A stretch of 64,000 bases of DNA, taken from the NCBI GenBank assembly GCA_026119935.1, contig JALRMH010000001.1, forward strand, positions 1,488,001 to 1,552,000. The letters are read 5' to 3'. Shown in pieces: positions 36,225 through 47,561 of this stretch. The notes beneath the pieces are model-generated. The model was not told the origin of the DNA. It made no database searches and saw only the letters and a program-made list of their open reading frames with translations. The translations under genes and the position numbers were made by a program. How positions within the stretch are numbered: position 1 is the first letter of the stretch; each line of letters begins with the position of its first letter. This DNA comes from Endothia cerciana. Its lineage: Eukaryota; Ascomycota; Sordariomycetes; Diaporthales; Cryphonectriaceae.

Positions 36225-38775
36225 ATGGCCCGCAAGAAGCCAGTGCCGGGTCCGCTGAACCTACATCAGACAGCTGAACCAGGAATGGGGCCCAAGCAGC
36301 TGGCCGGACAGAGGCACCAGCACCAGCAGGACCGGCAGCGGGCCTACACCAACGGGGACGGCCACAGTCACAGCCACAGTGTGCAATTAACCACCCCCAC
36401 CCCTGATGAAACAAGACAAGGCCTCTCGCCAGAGGCACCCGGCAGCGTCAGGTCGCTGTCGCCGAAGTTGTCACCTCGATCTCTCTACACATCCAAATTC
36501 TCCCCACAGAACCAATACCACGACGGCCATCCATCGCACCCGTCCCCAACCCAATCCCAGGAGGCCATACCACGCAAGGATAGCCCGCAGGGGACCAGCC
36601 CACAGCCCCAGCCCCAGCGCGAGCGTCGCCAACAGCCGAACCCGCAGGATTCGCCGGCTTCTTCTTCTTCCCACGAGACGAAACAGCCTCACATCGCCGA
36701 GCTACAACAACGGTTCCCCCCCACCGCCAGGGCTGCAACGGCCTCATCTACCCATCAGCAATCCAAACATCATCATCATCACACAGAACGTCGTCTGAAG
36801 ACCAGCCACGGCCGACGGCACGAGGAAGACGGTCCCCGGTCCAGCAACAACAATAAGCACGGCTTCTTCTCGAACTTCCACAGGCCGGCCAGGTCGTCCG
36901 ATCGCCTGCCCTTACACCCCCAGGGGCCCCAAACTACAGCCTGGGCCCGCGACGCAATGAACGGAACCGACCAGCCTCCCATTACCAAACACAATTCAAA
37001 ACAATCGGGTAAGCAACACGCCAGCCAGAGTGTTGAAACCGAGGCGGAATGGCAGTGCACATTCTGGGCTGTCCCTCCGCCGCACATGATCCCCCACACT
37101 GTCAATGGTGATAGATCTGCCATCGTGGTCTTTTCAGAGCTGACTCCGGCGTTTTCCTCCGCGCAGATAACCCCTCCTTACCCTCAAGGTCCGAGACCTC
37201 GCTAGCTGGTGGTGACCCGAACCCCACTCCCGCCTCGACAAAGAAACCCTCCAAGCCGAAGCCCTTCACATTATTGAGCAGGACAAAGTCGCATCGCGAC
37301 AAGGAAGGCCGCAGCCCACGCCAGAGCCCGAGCCCCCAAGAGATGAGGGATACCGTCCCGACCCCCAAGGTGCCGGCAATGATGGATCTCGATCGGCCAG
37401 AGCAGGCGCACGTTCCTCAAGCCCCGAAGACCGCCATGTTACCCCACGACCGTGCCTTTAGGGAAGCCATGTCTTCCTCGGCAAGAACTCATTCGGCCGA
37501 TCGCGCCCCATCACGAGACGCCTCGTCCGACAGACGCGGCCACCAGGACCGGGAGCATGCGAGACACCAATCCACGCAGAGAGACGGCAATGGCGCATCG
37601 TCTTTCTTCAACAACCTGAGGAGGGAAGGAGGTCGGGTGGCCGAGTCAATTGGCAAGGGCCTGTTTGGGAAGGGGGCCCGCAGCGCGAGCACGACGGAGA
37701 GAGACCTGGTGGACGACGAGCACTACGTTTTGAAGGTCATCAATCTGCCATTGATCGAACAGACCCGGTTGACAAGAATATCAAAACGGCTGGAAGAGTC
37801 GCGGGACAAGACAGAGTTCTGGATGCCAGCATTTCCGTGGAGGGCAATCGACTATCTGAACTATAAGGGATGCGACGTCGAAGGTCTCTATCGAGTGCCT
37901 GGAAGTGGCCCGCAAGTCAAGAAATGGCAGCGGCGGTTTGACGAGCGTAAGCGAAGACTCTCGCCCGCAGTGCATGGAACCCGGCTGGGGGGGGGGGGTA
38001 AAAGTTGCTGACGTTTGCTGCAGAGTACGATGTCGACTTGTTCACGCAAGATGACCTCTATGATATCAACATTATTGGTTCGATGCTGAAAGCCTGGCTT
38101 CGCGAGCTGCCCGACGAACTATTCCCTAAAGAAGCGCAGGACCGCGTTGCCAGAGAATGCGCCGGCTCCGAAAAGGTCCCACAGCTGCTCATTGACGAGC
38201 TATCAAGCCTATCACCGTTCAACTACTACCTGCTCTTTGCGATCACCTGCCACCTCAGCCTGCTTCTGGCACATTCCGATAAGAACAAGATGGACTTCCG
38301 CAACCTCTGCATCTGCTTCCAGCCGTGCATGAAGATTGACGCATTCTGTTTCAAATTCCTGGTCTGCGACTGGAGGGATTGTTGGAAAGGGTGCAAGACC
38401 GAGGCGAAATACATCGAGGAGGAATATAAGCTGTTCGACCAGCCACCACCTCCAGGGCTGGGGGTACGGAAGAAGTTGGAACCGAGGTCTGACTCTCGGG
38501 GTGAACGCCGGCGATCTCCTGGCCTCGACCGGGACGAGAGTGAGCGCAACATCTCCTCATCAGACAGCAGCGGCAAGAAGTCCCCACATGGTGGAGATCA
38601 ATCGCGGCTCAAGAAGAAGAGTTCTCCACCACTTGAGAACGGAAAGGAGAATAGCAATACTGTGCCGAAATCAGTTAACACGGGTCTGTCGGACAGCCGA
38701 CTCCCGACGCCTCAAGATGCCAACGATCTAAGGCCGCTATCACCCATCAAGCCGCTGTCTCCGCTGGGGTTTTAG
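36225..38775 (+). CDS. RhoGAP-domain protein, three exons
   Basis: Spliced model: 36225-37008, intron 158 bp (donor GTAAGC, acceptor GCGCAG), 37167-37946, intron 77 bp (donor GTAAGC, acceptor CTGCAG, carrying a 12-base G tract), 38024-38775; 771 aa. Residues 1-~435 are low-complexity (His/Ser/Pro/Gln), with a His-rich run near 185. The RhoGAP domain spans ~450-640: FPWRAIDYLNYKGCDVEGLY, the arginine finger R504 in GLYRVPGSG, then DDLYDINIIGSMLKAWLREL, NYYLLFAITCHLSLLLAHSD, KNKMDFRNLCICFQPC. The C-terminal 130 residues are Ser/Pro-rich. It should stimulate GTP hydrolysis by a Rho-type GTPase; which one cannot be told. The long stretch upstream of 36225 is open but has no ATG in frame, so 36225 is the start. 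Confidence 0.9.
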
Positions 38776-40005
38776 AAGTGCCCTCTTCGATTTTGCTTTC
38801 GAGAGGTCGGCTGAACGAATAGCCACCAGGTGTGGGATCGAGCGAGGTCGTGCTTTGTCTTTTGGGCACACGACCACACCATTTTACTATCCTGTGTGAC
38901 GAGGACATGCGCATGACGATTTTCCTTTGTATGGTGGTTTTTTGAGCCGGGCCCCGACAAGAACATCTTGGCTTGAAGATGACATCCAAGGCTGCATCGA
39001 TGGAGAAACATGGTGCTGATGAGAGTGGTGGTTCTGTATACCCCGGAGGCATTTGGATCAGAGTTTCTTTCCCTCGCATCACAGAACGAATCGCAAATGT
39101 GGTTGCATTTGTCTTTTGTCTCTTTCTGCACAACGGCATTTTTTTTCTTTCTTCTTTTCTTTTGTATTTGCCTGCAGCTTTATTCTCCCCACAGCGCGTC
39201 AGTTCATGGAAAAATGGTGGACGTATAGTCTCACCACGATGATTATACCAAGACTGCGAGCAAACACTTTGGTTAATGTATGTTTCACTTTGTACCATTG
39301 TTATTGGTTGGACAGGATCAGAAAGCACCGGCGATTCAGGGGGAGGAAAGACTTGCTGTGCGCTCTCGGCATGGGTCGTTACCCATCAAGAAGAAGAATG
39401 AGCTATACTTCGATTGTGGTACACTGCGGTTTTCAAAACGGGACTTGGAAAAGGTCATAGGTGGGGTGAGATTCCATACTACGGTTGTAAAGGATAGTAC
39501 CAGGACTTTATAGTCTTGTCTGGTCATGCTGGAGGCAGATGGAGTGAGTGAAAAGATATGATTTGAAAGCCCCCATTCTTTGGTATCTTCTCTACCGTTA
39601 GGAATTCTTGCTGGTTGCAAGTAGCTGCCACGCCCGTACTGACTTGTTCCCGGCCTGGACGCCAGACTCCCTCTCAATATATTGCAGCCCAGGCCTTCCT
39701 GACCGTTGTGGTTCTGAGTGCATGTCGTTCCCTGCGTTGATACCCAGTGCTTTGTAGGACTGTCCACAACTCTCGTCATCATATCTCTGTCCCCATGATT
39801 CGTCCTCTTGACAGTCGAGGATCCTGCTGTAGATTGTCCTGGCGTCAACAGTTGACGACAACCTCCCTCATGCAGTTGAGGTGCCCAGAGGATGTTCTGT
39901 ATCCCCATTCCGCGCCTGGCTCAATGACTTTTGCCCAACGCCAGGACCATTCAAAGCAAACCCTGAGCAAGATTAACAGATGACACCACCTCCTTGCCCC
40001 CCCTA
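38776..40005. other. Gap between convergent RhoGAP and RRS1 genes
   Basis: About 1.2 kb of tail-to-tail flank. Open frames on both strands lack recognisable features. A T-rich stretch near 39135-39185 is seen. Confidence 0.45.
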
Positions 40006-40614
40006 TCACTTGCCAGCCTTCCGTGCATTGCTCCGCATCTTCCTCTCGTTCCTCCTAGCCCGCTCCTTCCTCTCCCTCCTGCCCTCGCCTCTGACCGTCT
40101 GCCCGTCCTTGAGCGCGGCCTCCTTGCTGGCGTCCACCTCGACCAGCCAGTCCTGCGGGACCTTGCCCTCGGCCCGGTCGCGCGCCCTCTGGTCCCCTTT
40201 CCACCCCCACTTCTTCTCCCACTCGCCGCGCTCCTCGTTCCACGCCAGGTTCTTGCGCTGCTCCCTGGTCTTGGGCGAGATCCCCTTGCGCTTGGCGAAC
40301 TGCTCCCACTTGGTCGGGGGCCGCGGGGTGGGCAGCGGCTTCTCGCGCGGGAGCGGGGTGGCGGCGGGGGGCAGGGAGAGGAGGACGCCGTCGGCCTTGG
40401 TCGAGGTGAGCGGGCAGGTGGTCAGGAGCTGGTTGATGAGGGCCTGGGCGCCGTCGCGCGCGACGGCGGCGAGGGAGGCCTCGAGGCCGCCGGGCTGGCT
40501 GGCGTCGAGGCCGGGCGGGTTTGGGTCGGAGGCGAGGAGGAGCCCGAGGTCGAAGGTGTAGGGAGTGGGCTTGTCGACCGCGACGGGCAGCTTGGCCTTT
40601 GTGGTTGATGCCAT
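40006..40614 (-). CDS. RRS1: Ribosome biogenesis regulatory protein Rrs1
   Basis: Single-exon gene of 202 aa, the usual size for Rrs1. The N-terminal half has YTFDLGLLLASDPNPP and the ARDGAQALINQLLTTCP helix; the middle has the diagnostic LPREKPLPTPRPPTKWEQFA, KRKGISPKTREQRKNLAWNE and GEWEKKWGWKGDQRARD motifs; the C-terminus is strongly basic (ERKERARRNERKMRSNARKA), a nucleolar-type tail. Rrs1 with Rpf2 brings the 5S RNP into 60S pre-ribosomes in the nucleolus. The intact reading frame without introns fits. It is head-to-head with RSM23 across 522 bp. Confidence 0.95.
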   Translation of the reverse strand: MASTTKAKLPVAVDKPTPYTFDLGLLLASDPNPPGLDASQPGGLEASLAAVARDGAQALINQLLTTCPLTSTKADGVLLSLPPAATPLPREKPLPTPRPPTKWEQFAKRKGISPKTREQRKNLAWNEERGEWEKKWGWKGDQRARDRAEGKVPQDWLVEVDASKEAALKDGQTVRGEGRRERKERARRNERKMRSNARKAGK

Positions 40615-41136
40615 CTCGTCGGTGTGGGGGGGGGGGGAGGGGCGAATGATGGTTTTCTTCTCTTTTTCCCCTTCTTCCCTTCTTCCCTTCTTCCGTTTTT
40701 CTCTTTTATTTTTTCCTTCTCTCTTTCCCCAGATTCCCTTGTTTATGTTGCGCCTATGGTCGCAAGGGGCCGGCGATTGCAGGATGACTGCCTGGTTGAG
40801 CGCTGCCGGGTGCGCGAGGTCTCTGGTGTGAAAAGACGTTTGTTCGTAGAGAAGAAGAAATCTGGAGTCGACTTTCCCGGAAGTGAGGTCTCTGAACTTT
40901 TTTGCCTGCCGCCCAGCACGATGGTCGTAGTGGGGCCTCCTTCTGCAGGGGTGCGTGCCTAGCGTCCGACATGCCGGCGTGGAGCTAGAATTTCTTCAGC
41001 CCGGCCGGAGCTCCAAAGTTGGAACCTCGCGTGAGCCCTCCGGAGCGCGCCAACGACCTCAACCGACCGGGCCGCAGCAAGGCGCAAGGGTTATCTCGAC
41101 ACTCATACGCGAGGAGGGCCGGTGGAGAAAGCAGAC
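40615..41136. promoter_or_regulatory. Shared divergent promoter region, RRS1 / RSM23
   Basis: The 522 bp between the two start codons holds a 12-base G tract (40626-40637) and a T/C-rich stretch at about 40660-40735 next to RRS1. No named transcription-factor site was identified with confidence. Confidence 0.5.
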
Positions 41137-42697
41137 ATGGCCCCTCAGAGCTGCTGGAGGTGCCTGCTCAGGCCCTCGGCGGCCGCCCCATCGCCATTAC
41201 CGACGAGGCAACTCGCCCCCGCGGCCGCGATAATACCGCCCACAATAACGACGACGACAACAGGCCCGACGGGCGCGATGTCACCCGCGGCTCACCCCTT
41301 CTCGACGAGCGCGCCCTCGCGGGCCACCAACAACAGCGGCAAGTCTGGCCAGCACCAGCGCCTCGGCAAGCGCATGAAGCTCTCCAAGTTCAAGGACAAC
41401 ACGGACATCGTGCGGCACAAGACGCCCGGGCCCGGCGAGCGCAAGGCCCTCCGCAAGCGCATCGTGCTGTCCAACAACAACGCGATCCCCGTGCGCGGGC
41501 TGGACGTCATGAGCGGCCCGGGGCTCACGGACCCAGAGAGCGCGGGCAGGATGCTTAAGGTGCCCGACGGGCTGATCGACCCGCTGCGCGCCGTCGAGGC
41601 GTTCAAGTCCAGCCAGACGTGGGGCCTGTTCCACACCCCGCACATGCTGGTGCGACCGGAGACGGTGACGGTGTGCGGGAGGATGTTGGAGGGCGCGAGG
41701 AAGGGGGCGACGGCGAGGGTGGTCATCGCTGGGGAGAGGGCCGCCGGGAAGAGTATGGTGCTTCTGCAGGCCATGGCGTATGCGTTTTTGAATCAGTGGG
41801 TGGTCATCAACATCCCAGAGGGTATGTGGTTTTGGAGATGCTATCAACCTGGGGGCCGCGGTGCTGACGAGATCCACAGGCCAAGAGCTCACAACAGCCT
41901 GCACCGACTACGCACCGATCCCGGACACCAACCCTCAGCAATGGATGCAATCCGTCTACGCGCTCAAGTTGATGCAGAATATCCTCAAAGCCAACCGCAA
42001 CGTCCTTCAGAGGATCTACACGACCCGTTCATACGAGGACTTCACCAACCCCGTCGCTGAGGGTGCCACCCTCGTCACCCTCATCGAGTCTGCCCGCGAG
42101 CCCGACCAGGCGTGGCCCGTGTTCTCTGCGCTGTGGCACGAGCTCTTCGTCGCCAAGGAGGACGGCGCGGGGACGCCCCGCCCGCCCATCCTGTTCGCCG
42201 TTGACGGCCTGGCTTCCCTGATGAAGACCTCCGACTACCGCAACCAGGCCTTCGAGCCCATCCACAGCCACGACCTCGCCATCGTGCGCATGTTTGTCGA
42301 CGTCTTCTCGGGCCAGACGCCCCTGCCGAACGGCGGCGCGGCCATCGCGGCCACCTGCCGGAGCAACGCCGCGTGCAACGCGAGCATGGAGCTCGCCATC
42401 GAGCGGCAGCTCGCGAGGCAGGCGGGCGTCGCGGACGCGGAGCTGCCGCTGCGGGACCCCTACTGCCGCAAGTACGACCCTCGGGTGGACGAGGCCATGG
42501 AGGGCACCGGCCTGGAGGTCGTGAACATCGGAGGCATCGGCAAGGCGGAGGCGAGGTCGCTCATGGAGTACTGGGCCGCGAGTGGGATCCTCCGGGCGCA
42601 GGTGGACGAGAAAACGGTCAGTGAGAAGTGGATGACCGGCGGCAATGGGATCATCGGTGAGATGGAGAGGGCCGGGCTGTTGAGTCTGAGGCTCTAG
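41137..42697 (+). CDS. RSM23: Mitochondrial small-subunit ribosomal protein mS29 (Rsm23/DAP3)
   Basis: Spliced model: exon 1 41137-41821, intron 41822-41879 (58 bp, donor GTATGT, acceptor CCACAG), exon 2 41880-42697, phase 1, 500 aa. The N-terminus is basic and Ala/Pro-rich (MAPQSCWRCLLRPSAAA), consistent with a mitochondrial import sequence. A P-loop GERAAGKS lies at residues 199-206, preceded by HTPHMLVRPETV, a DAP3/mS29 mark. Exon 2 carries QELTTACTDYAPIPDTNP, PILFAVDGLASLMKTSDY and IHSHDLAIVRMFVD. Rsm23/DAP3 is a GTP-binding protein of the mitoribosomal small subunit. The ATG at 41137 is the first in the frame. Confidence 0.92.
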
Positions 42698-44332
42698 GAG
42701 GCCGTGTGTGTGTGTGTGGAGACAAAGAAATGTGTAAATAGCGAATATAAGAGTTCCAGGGGCTTGGACTCAACCAAAGCGTCGGCTCAGGGGCGCATTC
42801 AGCTCAACAGTGTGCGTTCATGTTGGTAAACCACCGGAAACTCTTCAGGGGGGAAGCCACTGGATCGACGGGGGATGCCTTTATGTGCCTTTGTGGATTA
42901 GGCGTGCTCCTGCGCCTCGGATACTTCCAAAGGAAACTGTCTCCTGGGTGGTTGGCACGTTGCGTGCAGAGTTCGATGTTGTTCGAGGAGCTCGGGAGAT
43001 CTTGTGATGATACTGAACGGCCTTGTAAGTACTCGGCTCATCATCCTCATCTCAACTAGTCGATGATCGGGACTTTTCTAAACAAATGCTGTCCCAGGGC
43101 TACCCCAATCTCGGCAAGCCATTGCCAGGAGGGGTGAACGAGGCATTTTTATCAAAGCCATCCAGCTTGATACCACGCGGCCGCATGCCAGCCGTGTCTG
43201 CCTGTGTGCCATGGGGATAGCACATCCTCGGGCACCTCAGCCTCGATGGCCAAGCAACAATGGGCTCGTCTCCATGCTCATCTACGTCTACAGGTTAACT
43301 CAAGTATTGGGCACTCAGCGTCGCACCGCTGTTTGAGATACAGGATGTCAGGGGGCGGCGGGTCCCGGTTGGGGTGAAGGCGGATGTCGATAGGGACCGG
43401 ATGGAGAGGATCGGTAGGGATAGGGATAACATGACTGTCATAGCGGTTGTGAGGCATGTTATGTAGCGGGTTGTGTTGCAGGTCGCCGTCCGCGCCTGTC
43501 GGTGATGTCGATGGCGATGATCAGAGACGAGGATGTGGTAGACCGACCGTCTGGACGTCAGGATGTCAACACTAGTTCGATCACGCAACAGGTGGCGTCT
43601 TTGGGCCTCCCTGCGTCCGGCGCAGCTCTGGGGCGGGTTCAGGCTTCCTTTGCCTGCAGTCTGAACCGAGGCTGCATCGCGATGGGCTACCCGCGCCCGC
43701 CTCTCACCAGCATCCCGGCGCCCGTCACGCGCGCATGACTTGTGTGGGAACTTCTCGCACGCGAGCAGCATCTCCCGCAGCGCGCCTGACGATGTGGGAG
43801 CTCTTCACACTGTGCCGGCTCGAGGTGCCGATGGTCGTGCGGGGCGTACGAGTGTGCGGACCGTGCTGGGGGCGGAGGACAGAGCTAGACGTATGGGTAC
43901 TGGCTCTTGGAGCGGTGTAGTGGAACATGTGGGATGATGAGCCAAGTGGACTGTTGCGCGAGATGGTAGCTTGCTGCGTGGACTATGCCCTTACGAAGAG
44001 GTCGAATTCGGCACAGTTGGGGAGCATCATTGAAGCGCAGGTTGGTAGACAGAGGAATGAGATAGATGAGGATACGAGACGGGGAGCCGACGGTTCCTCT
44101 GTGCCGTTGCGGTCGGTCGAGAGGTGATGATCACTTGAGAGTGCTGCGTACCAAGGAGGAGAAGGGGCTCTTGAAAAAAAAGAGAACTTACGGCATGAAC
44201 TGGTTTTTGGTGGTTTTTTTTATCTGAAATGCTATTACAGCTCTCATGCATCCAACGTGTAATCCAGGTCCTATAAATGCCAAACCACTGTAATGTGATG
44301 ATCCACGGACCGTACATTAACCAAGCCCACGT
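42698..44332. other. 1.6 kb gap between convergent RSM23 and MCM7 genes
   Basis: No supported gene. Frames at 43295-43771 and 43502-44127 overlap on both strands without recognisable features. A short GT run lies near 42705-42719. Confidence 0.45.
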
Positions 44333-47037
44333 CTATTCGTCATCCTCTTCTTCTTCGTCACCCTGGGCTGTGATAAAAACAAGGCGCGAGCCATTTCCAG
44401 CAGTTTGCCATAACTAAATCAAGTCAGCATTATGGTCTCGACACAGAAAGAGAGACAACATCGGCAAGGGAGCACTCACATCAAGCTCCGTGTACTCATC
44501 GAGGGTATTCAACCACTGGTCTTCCGTGAAGCCCTTGGCAATGACCCGCTCCTTGACCTTGCGCATGCTCAGCTCCACGCCAAATTCTTCATCATCTTCA
44601 TCCGCATCATCGGGCAGGCATTGGCGGGTGTCCATGAGCGACTTGACCAGGTTATAAATCCTGCTGCTGACGTTCATCTGTCTCCTGTTGCCGCCACCAG
44701 CCTCTGAATTCAGGCTGTCCTTACTGGCCTCGACCAGGCGAAGAGCCTCATCAACGTCATCCTGGGTGACCTCCTCGGCAAACCTGAGACGAGCTAGGGC
44801 CTGCGCAAGACGAACGACACCAAGGAGAGTACGAGGAGTGGTGTGCGCAAACTGCTTGCCACGCTTCTCAGCCTTCTTTTGCGCTTCACGCATCTTGATA
44901 TACGTCTTGATAAGGTACTCGGAGACGTTTTGTGGGACGACTGGGCGGTATGCACGAGCGCGCGAGATGTATGCCCGGACCTCATCAGGTGGGAAGACGA
45001 CCTCATCAGCAGTACCAATATCAGGATGTTTGTTGTGCATATGGACGTACGCAACGTGCTTGGCAAGTTGGGCGTCAGTGTCGCGGGAGGCGGTATCGAG
45101 AAGAAGGAAGAGGATGTCGAAGCGAGAGAGTAGGGCGGCGGGGAGGTTGATGTTCTCGACCGGGGAAAGCCTCGGGTTGTAGCGGCCATACAGGGGATTG
45201 GCAGCCGCCAATATGGAGGTACGGGCGTTAAGTGTCGTGGAAATACCAGCCTTGGATATGCTGATCGTCTGCTGTTCCATGACTTCGTGGATGGCCGTTC
45301 GGTCATTCTCGTCCATCTTGTCGAACTCATCAATACAGCAGAGACCGTTGTCGGCAAGAACGAGGGCACCTCCCTCAAGGACCATCTCGTCTGTGACAGG
45401 GTCTCTCATGACGGCAGCAGTCAAACCAACACCGCTGCTACCACGGCCAGAGGTATACACTCCGCGCGGGGCCACCTTGGAGATGTACTTTAGTAGCTGG
45501 GACTTGGCCACACCAGGATCACCCATTAAGCAGATATTGATGTCGCCACGGATCTTCATGCCGTCTCCCATCTCCTTGGTGACACCTCCGACAAGGAGCA
45601 GCAGAAGTGCCTTCTTCACATCCAGATGACCGTAGATCTCCGGAGCGATCGATTTCGCAAGGTATTCGTAAACGTGTCCTGACCGTCTGTACGCATCGAT
45701 CTTGCGTGCCATCCCCGGGTCGACCTTCATGTTCTCATATGCCTTCTTGTGCTGAAGGATATAGTGTGCCTCGAGGTGGGTGTCGGTCAGGAGACCGGCA
45801 CGCATTGCCCTAAAGCCGGTATACGGAGTCGGTAGGAAGATGCCAGAAATGTCAACGACATCGCCGGGGTTGATCTGGCGCACAGCGCTTCCGTAGGCCG
45901 AGACGGTCAGAGACCGTGGGATCTGGCCGATAGGCACCTGCTCAGGTAGCTCCTGTACTTTGACTTCCTGGAAGGGCAAAAACTTGGAAGCTCGTGAAGA
46001 AGGTTGCAGTTGACCTTTGGTCTGGTTTTCTTTGCAGTCTGCCGAAGGACAGACGGAGAGGGGACCGAACTGCCTGTCGGTCACAGGCTGGAAGATTTCG
46101 CAACCGCATCGATCACAAGTATATGCGCTAACTTGCACCAAGGGTTTCACGTCCGAGACCCGAGTCGCAATAGCCCGGACGGTGATGAGGTTGCCGAGGT
46201 GATCACCACGGACTTGGCGAACAGACAGGGTCTTCACTGGACCATCTGAGGTTGACGACCTTGGTTTGAAGACGAGGGTATAACGTCTGGTCAGCTGCGC
46301 GGGGAATTTGTCTTGCAGCAGGGTTGGATCACCCATGGCTTCAGCGCCTTCTACGATCTCGCGATTCCGGGCCTGCCGTCGCGACATGAGAACATCCAGC
46401 ACGTCGTCCTTGAATCTGTTCCAACGTCAGTCGAGCAACCTTTATACCTTCACACATTTAGTTTTATCGCGACGTACGTGGGATCTGCGCTAGGCTCCGG
46501 CATGCATTCATCGATGGCCCTCGACAAGATCTCGACATAGTGCTTGGTATTGCCCTCGATGGACCGCACTAGCTTTAAGGCGGCGACCTCCTCGCCCACT
46601 TCTTCCTCCCACTGGGAAACGGTTAGCAAGTATCATGCGTGAAATGTGGGGATCGTGCTGGTCCTACCTGTGCGACATCGTCGAGCTCGACCAGCACCTC
46701 GTCGATCTTGCGGTCGGCGAGCTGGCGCATCATGTCCCTGTACTTGTGATTGGGTTTGTTCTTGTCGGCCCTCTCGTGCCGTCGGCGCTCCTCCTCCTCA
46801 TCGTCATCGTCCATGAAGTCGTACTCATCATCGAGGTCGTCCTCGCCAATGTCAATGTTACCAAGGGCGTGGGTGATAGTCTCAGCGGGAGAAGCCTTGA
46901 AATCTTGCAAAAAAGTCTTGAAGGCACCTGTATGAGTCATATGTCAGTAGCCTCATCACTTCGAAAGCCCACGACAGTGTTATCATACTCAATTGGGCCT
47001 CGTAGTCGACGGGCGCTTTCCACTGCAGCAGCGCCAT
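44333..47037 (-). CDS. MCM7: Replicative helicase subunit Mcm7, five exons
   Basis: Spliced model: 47037-46989, 46927-46668, 46611-46478, 46415-44480 and 44413-44333; introns of 61, 56, 62 and 66 bp with donors GTATGA, GTAGGA, GTACGT and GTGAGT; 819 aa. Exon 1 (49 bp) gives MALLQWKAPVDYEAQL and joins to SAFKTFLQDFKASPAETITH. Exons 2-3 add the acidic DDEYDFMDDDDEEE tract. The Zn ribbon has C248, C251, C270 and C275. The AAA+ core has Walker A GDPGVAKS (446-453), Walker B CCIDEF (507-512) and the LSRFD arginine finger. The ribbon CDRCGCEIFQPVT and the VEQQTISISKAGI-type segment point to Mcm7 rather than other MCMs. The last exon adds an acidic tail. Mcm7 is part of the Mcm2-7 ring that unwinds replication origins and forks. 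It is head-to-head with PEX1. Confidence 0.95.
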
Positions 47038-47561
47038 CTTCGCAATTGGGAACGAGAGGGCGAATGAAGCTGAATACCTCGATGATGGGGATACCTAGGA
47101 AGAACCACAGATGGAGGGATGATTCGGCGGAACAAAATCAGGTAGTGAGGTCAGGAAAAGGGTGCAATGCCGGGAGAAGGCTGGACGAGGTATTGAAGCA
47201 TATCAGGCAGCTGCAGTGCAAATTTACGGCGCGTGAATGGTGCAGACCCACGACGCGTCGACAGGCACGCGCCGAGCTTGACAGTGATTACCTAAAATAC
47301 GGTCTGCGGGGGTTCACAGCTCCAAGCGTGTACTCGTTACTAGGGCCAGATTTGCAGGGCCCAGATCCCTGCAAACAGACCTTACACGACCGGCAGGCAA
47401 CTGAGCTCAATGAGCCGAGGCAAAACGGGCGATTGCCATGAGGAAGCTGGTCTGGCCATCGTTGGCCATCATTGAACCTGCATGAGTCCAGTCGCGGCTG
47501 TGACATCCTCTCGCCGTAATTCCCTGTTCGCCTCGGCTGCCTCCAATTGCGCATGTTCACG
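47038..47561. promoter_or_regulatory. Shared divergent promoter region, MCM7 / PEX1
   Basis: The 524 bp between start codons carries an ACGCGTCG-type motif near 47251-47260 on the plus strand, similar to the MCB (ACGCGT) site of cell-cycle-regulated S-phase genes. This would suit MCM7, but one short match is weak evidence. Confidence 0.45.

Noticed and set aside
41281..41904. Long minus-strand frame of 207 codons inside RSM23
   Set aside because: Antisense shadow of a GC-rich real exon; Arg/His/Gly-rich translation without family resemblance.
43295..43771. Minus-strand frame of 158 codons between RSM23 and MCM7
   Set aside because: No domain, Arg/Thr/Ser-rich, and overlapped by open frames on the other strand.
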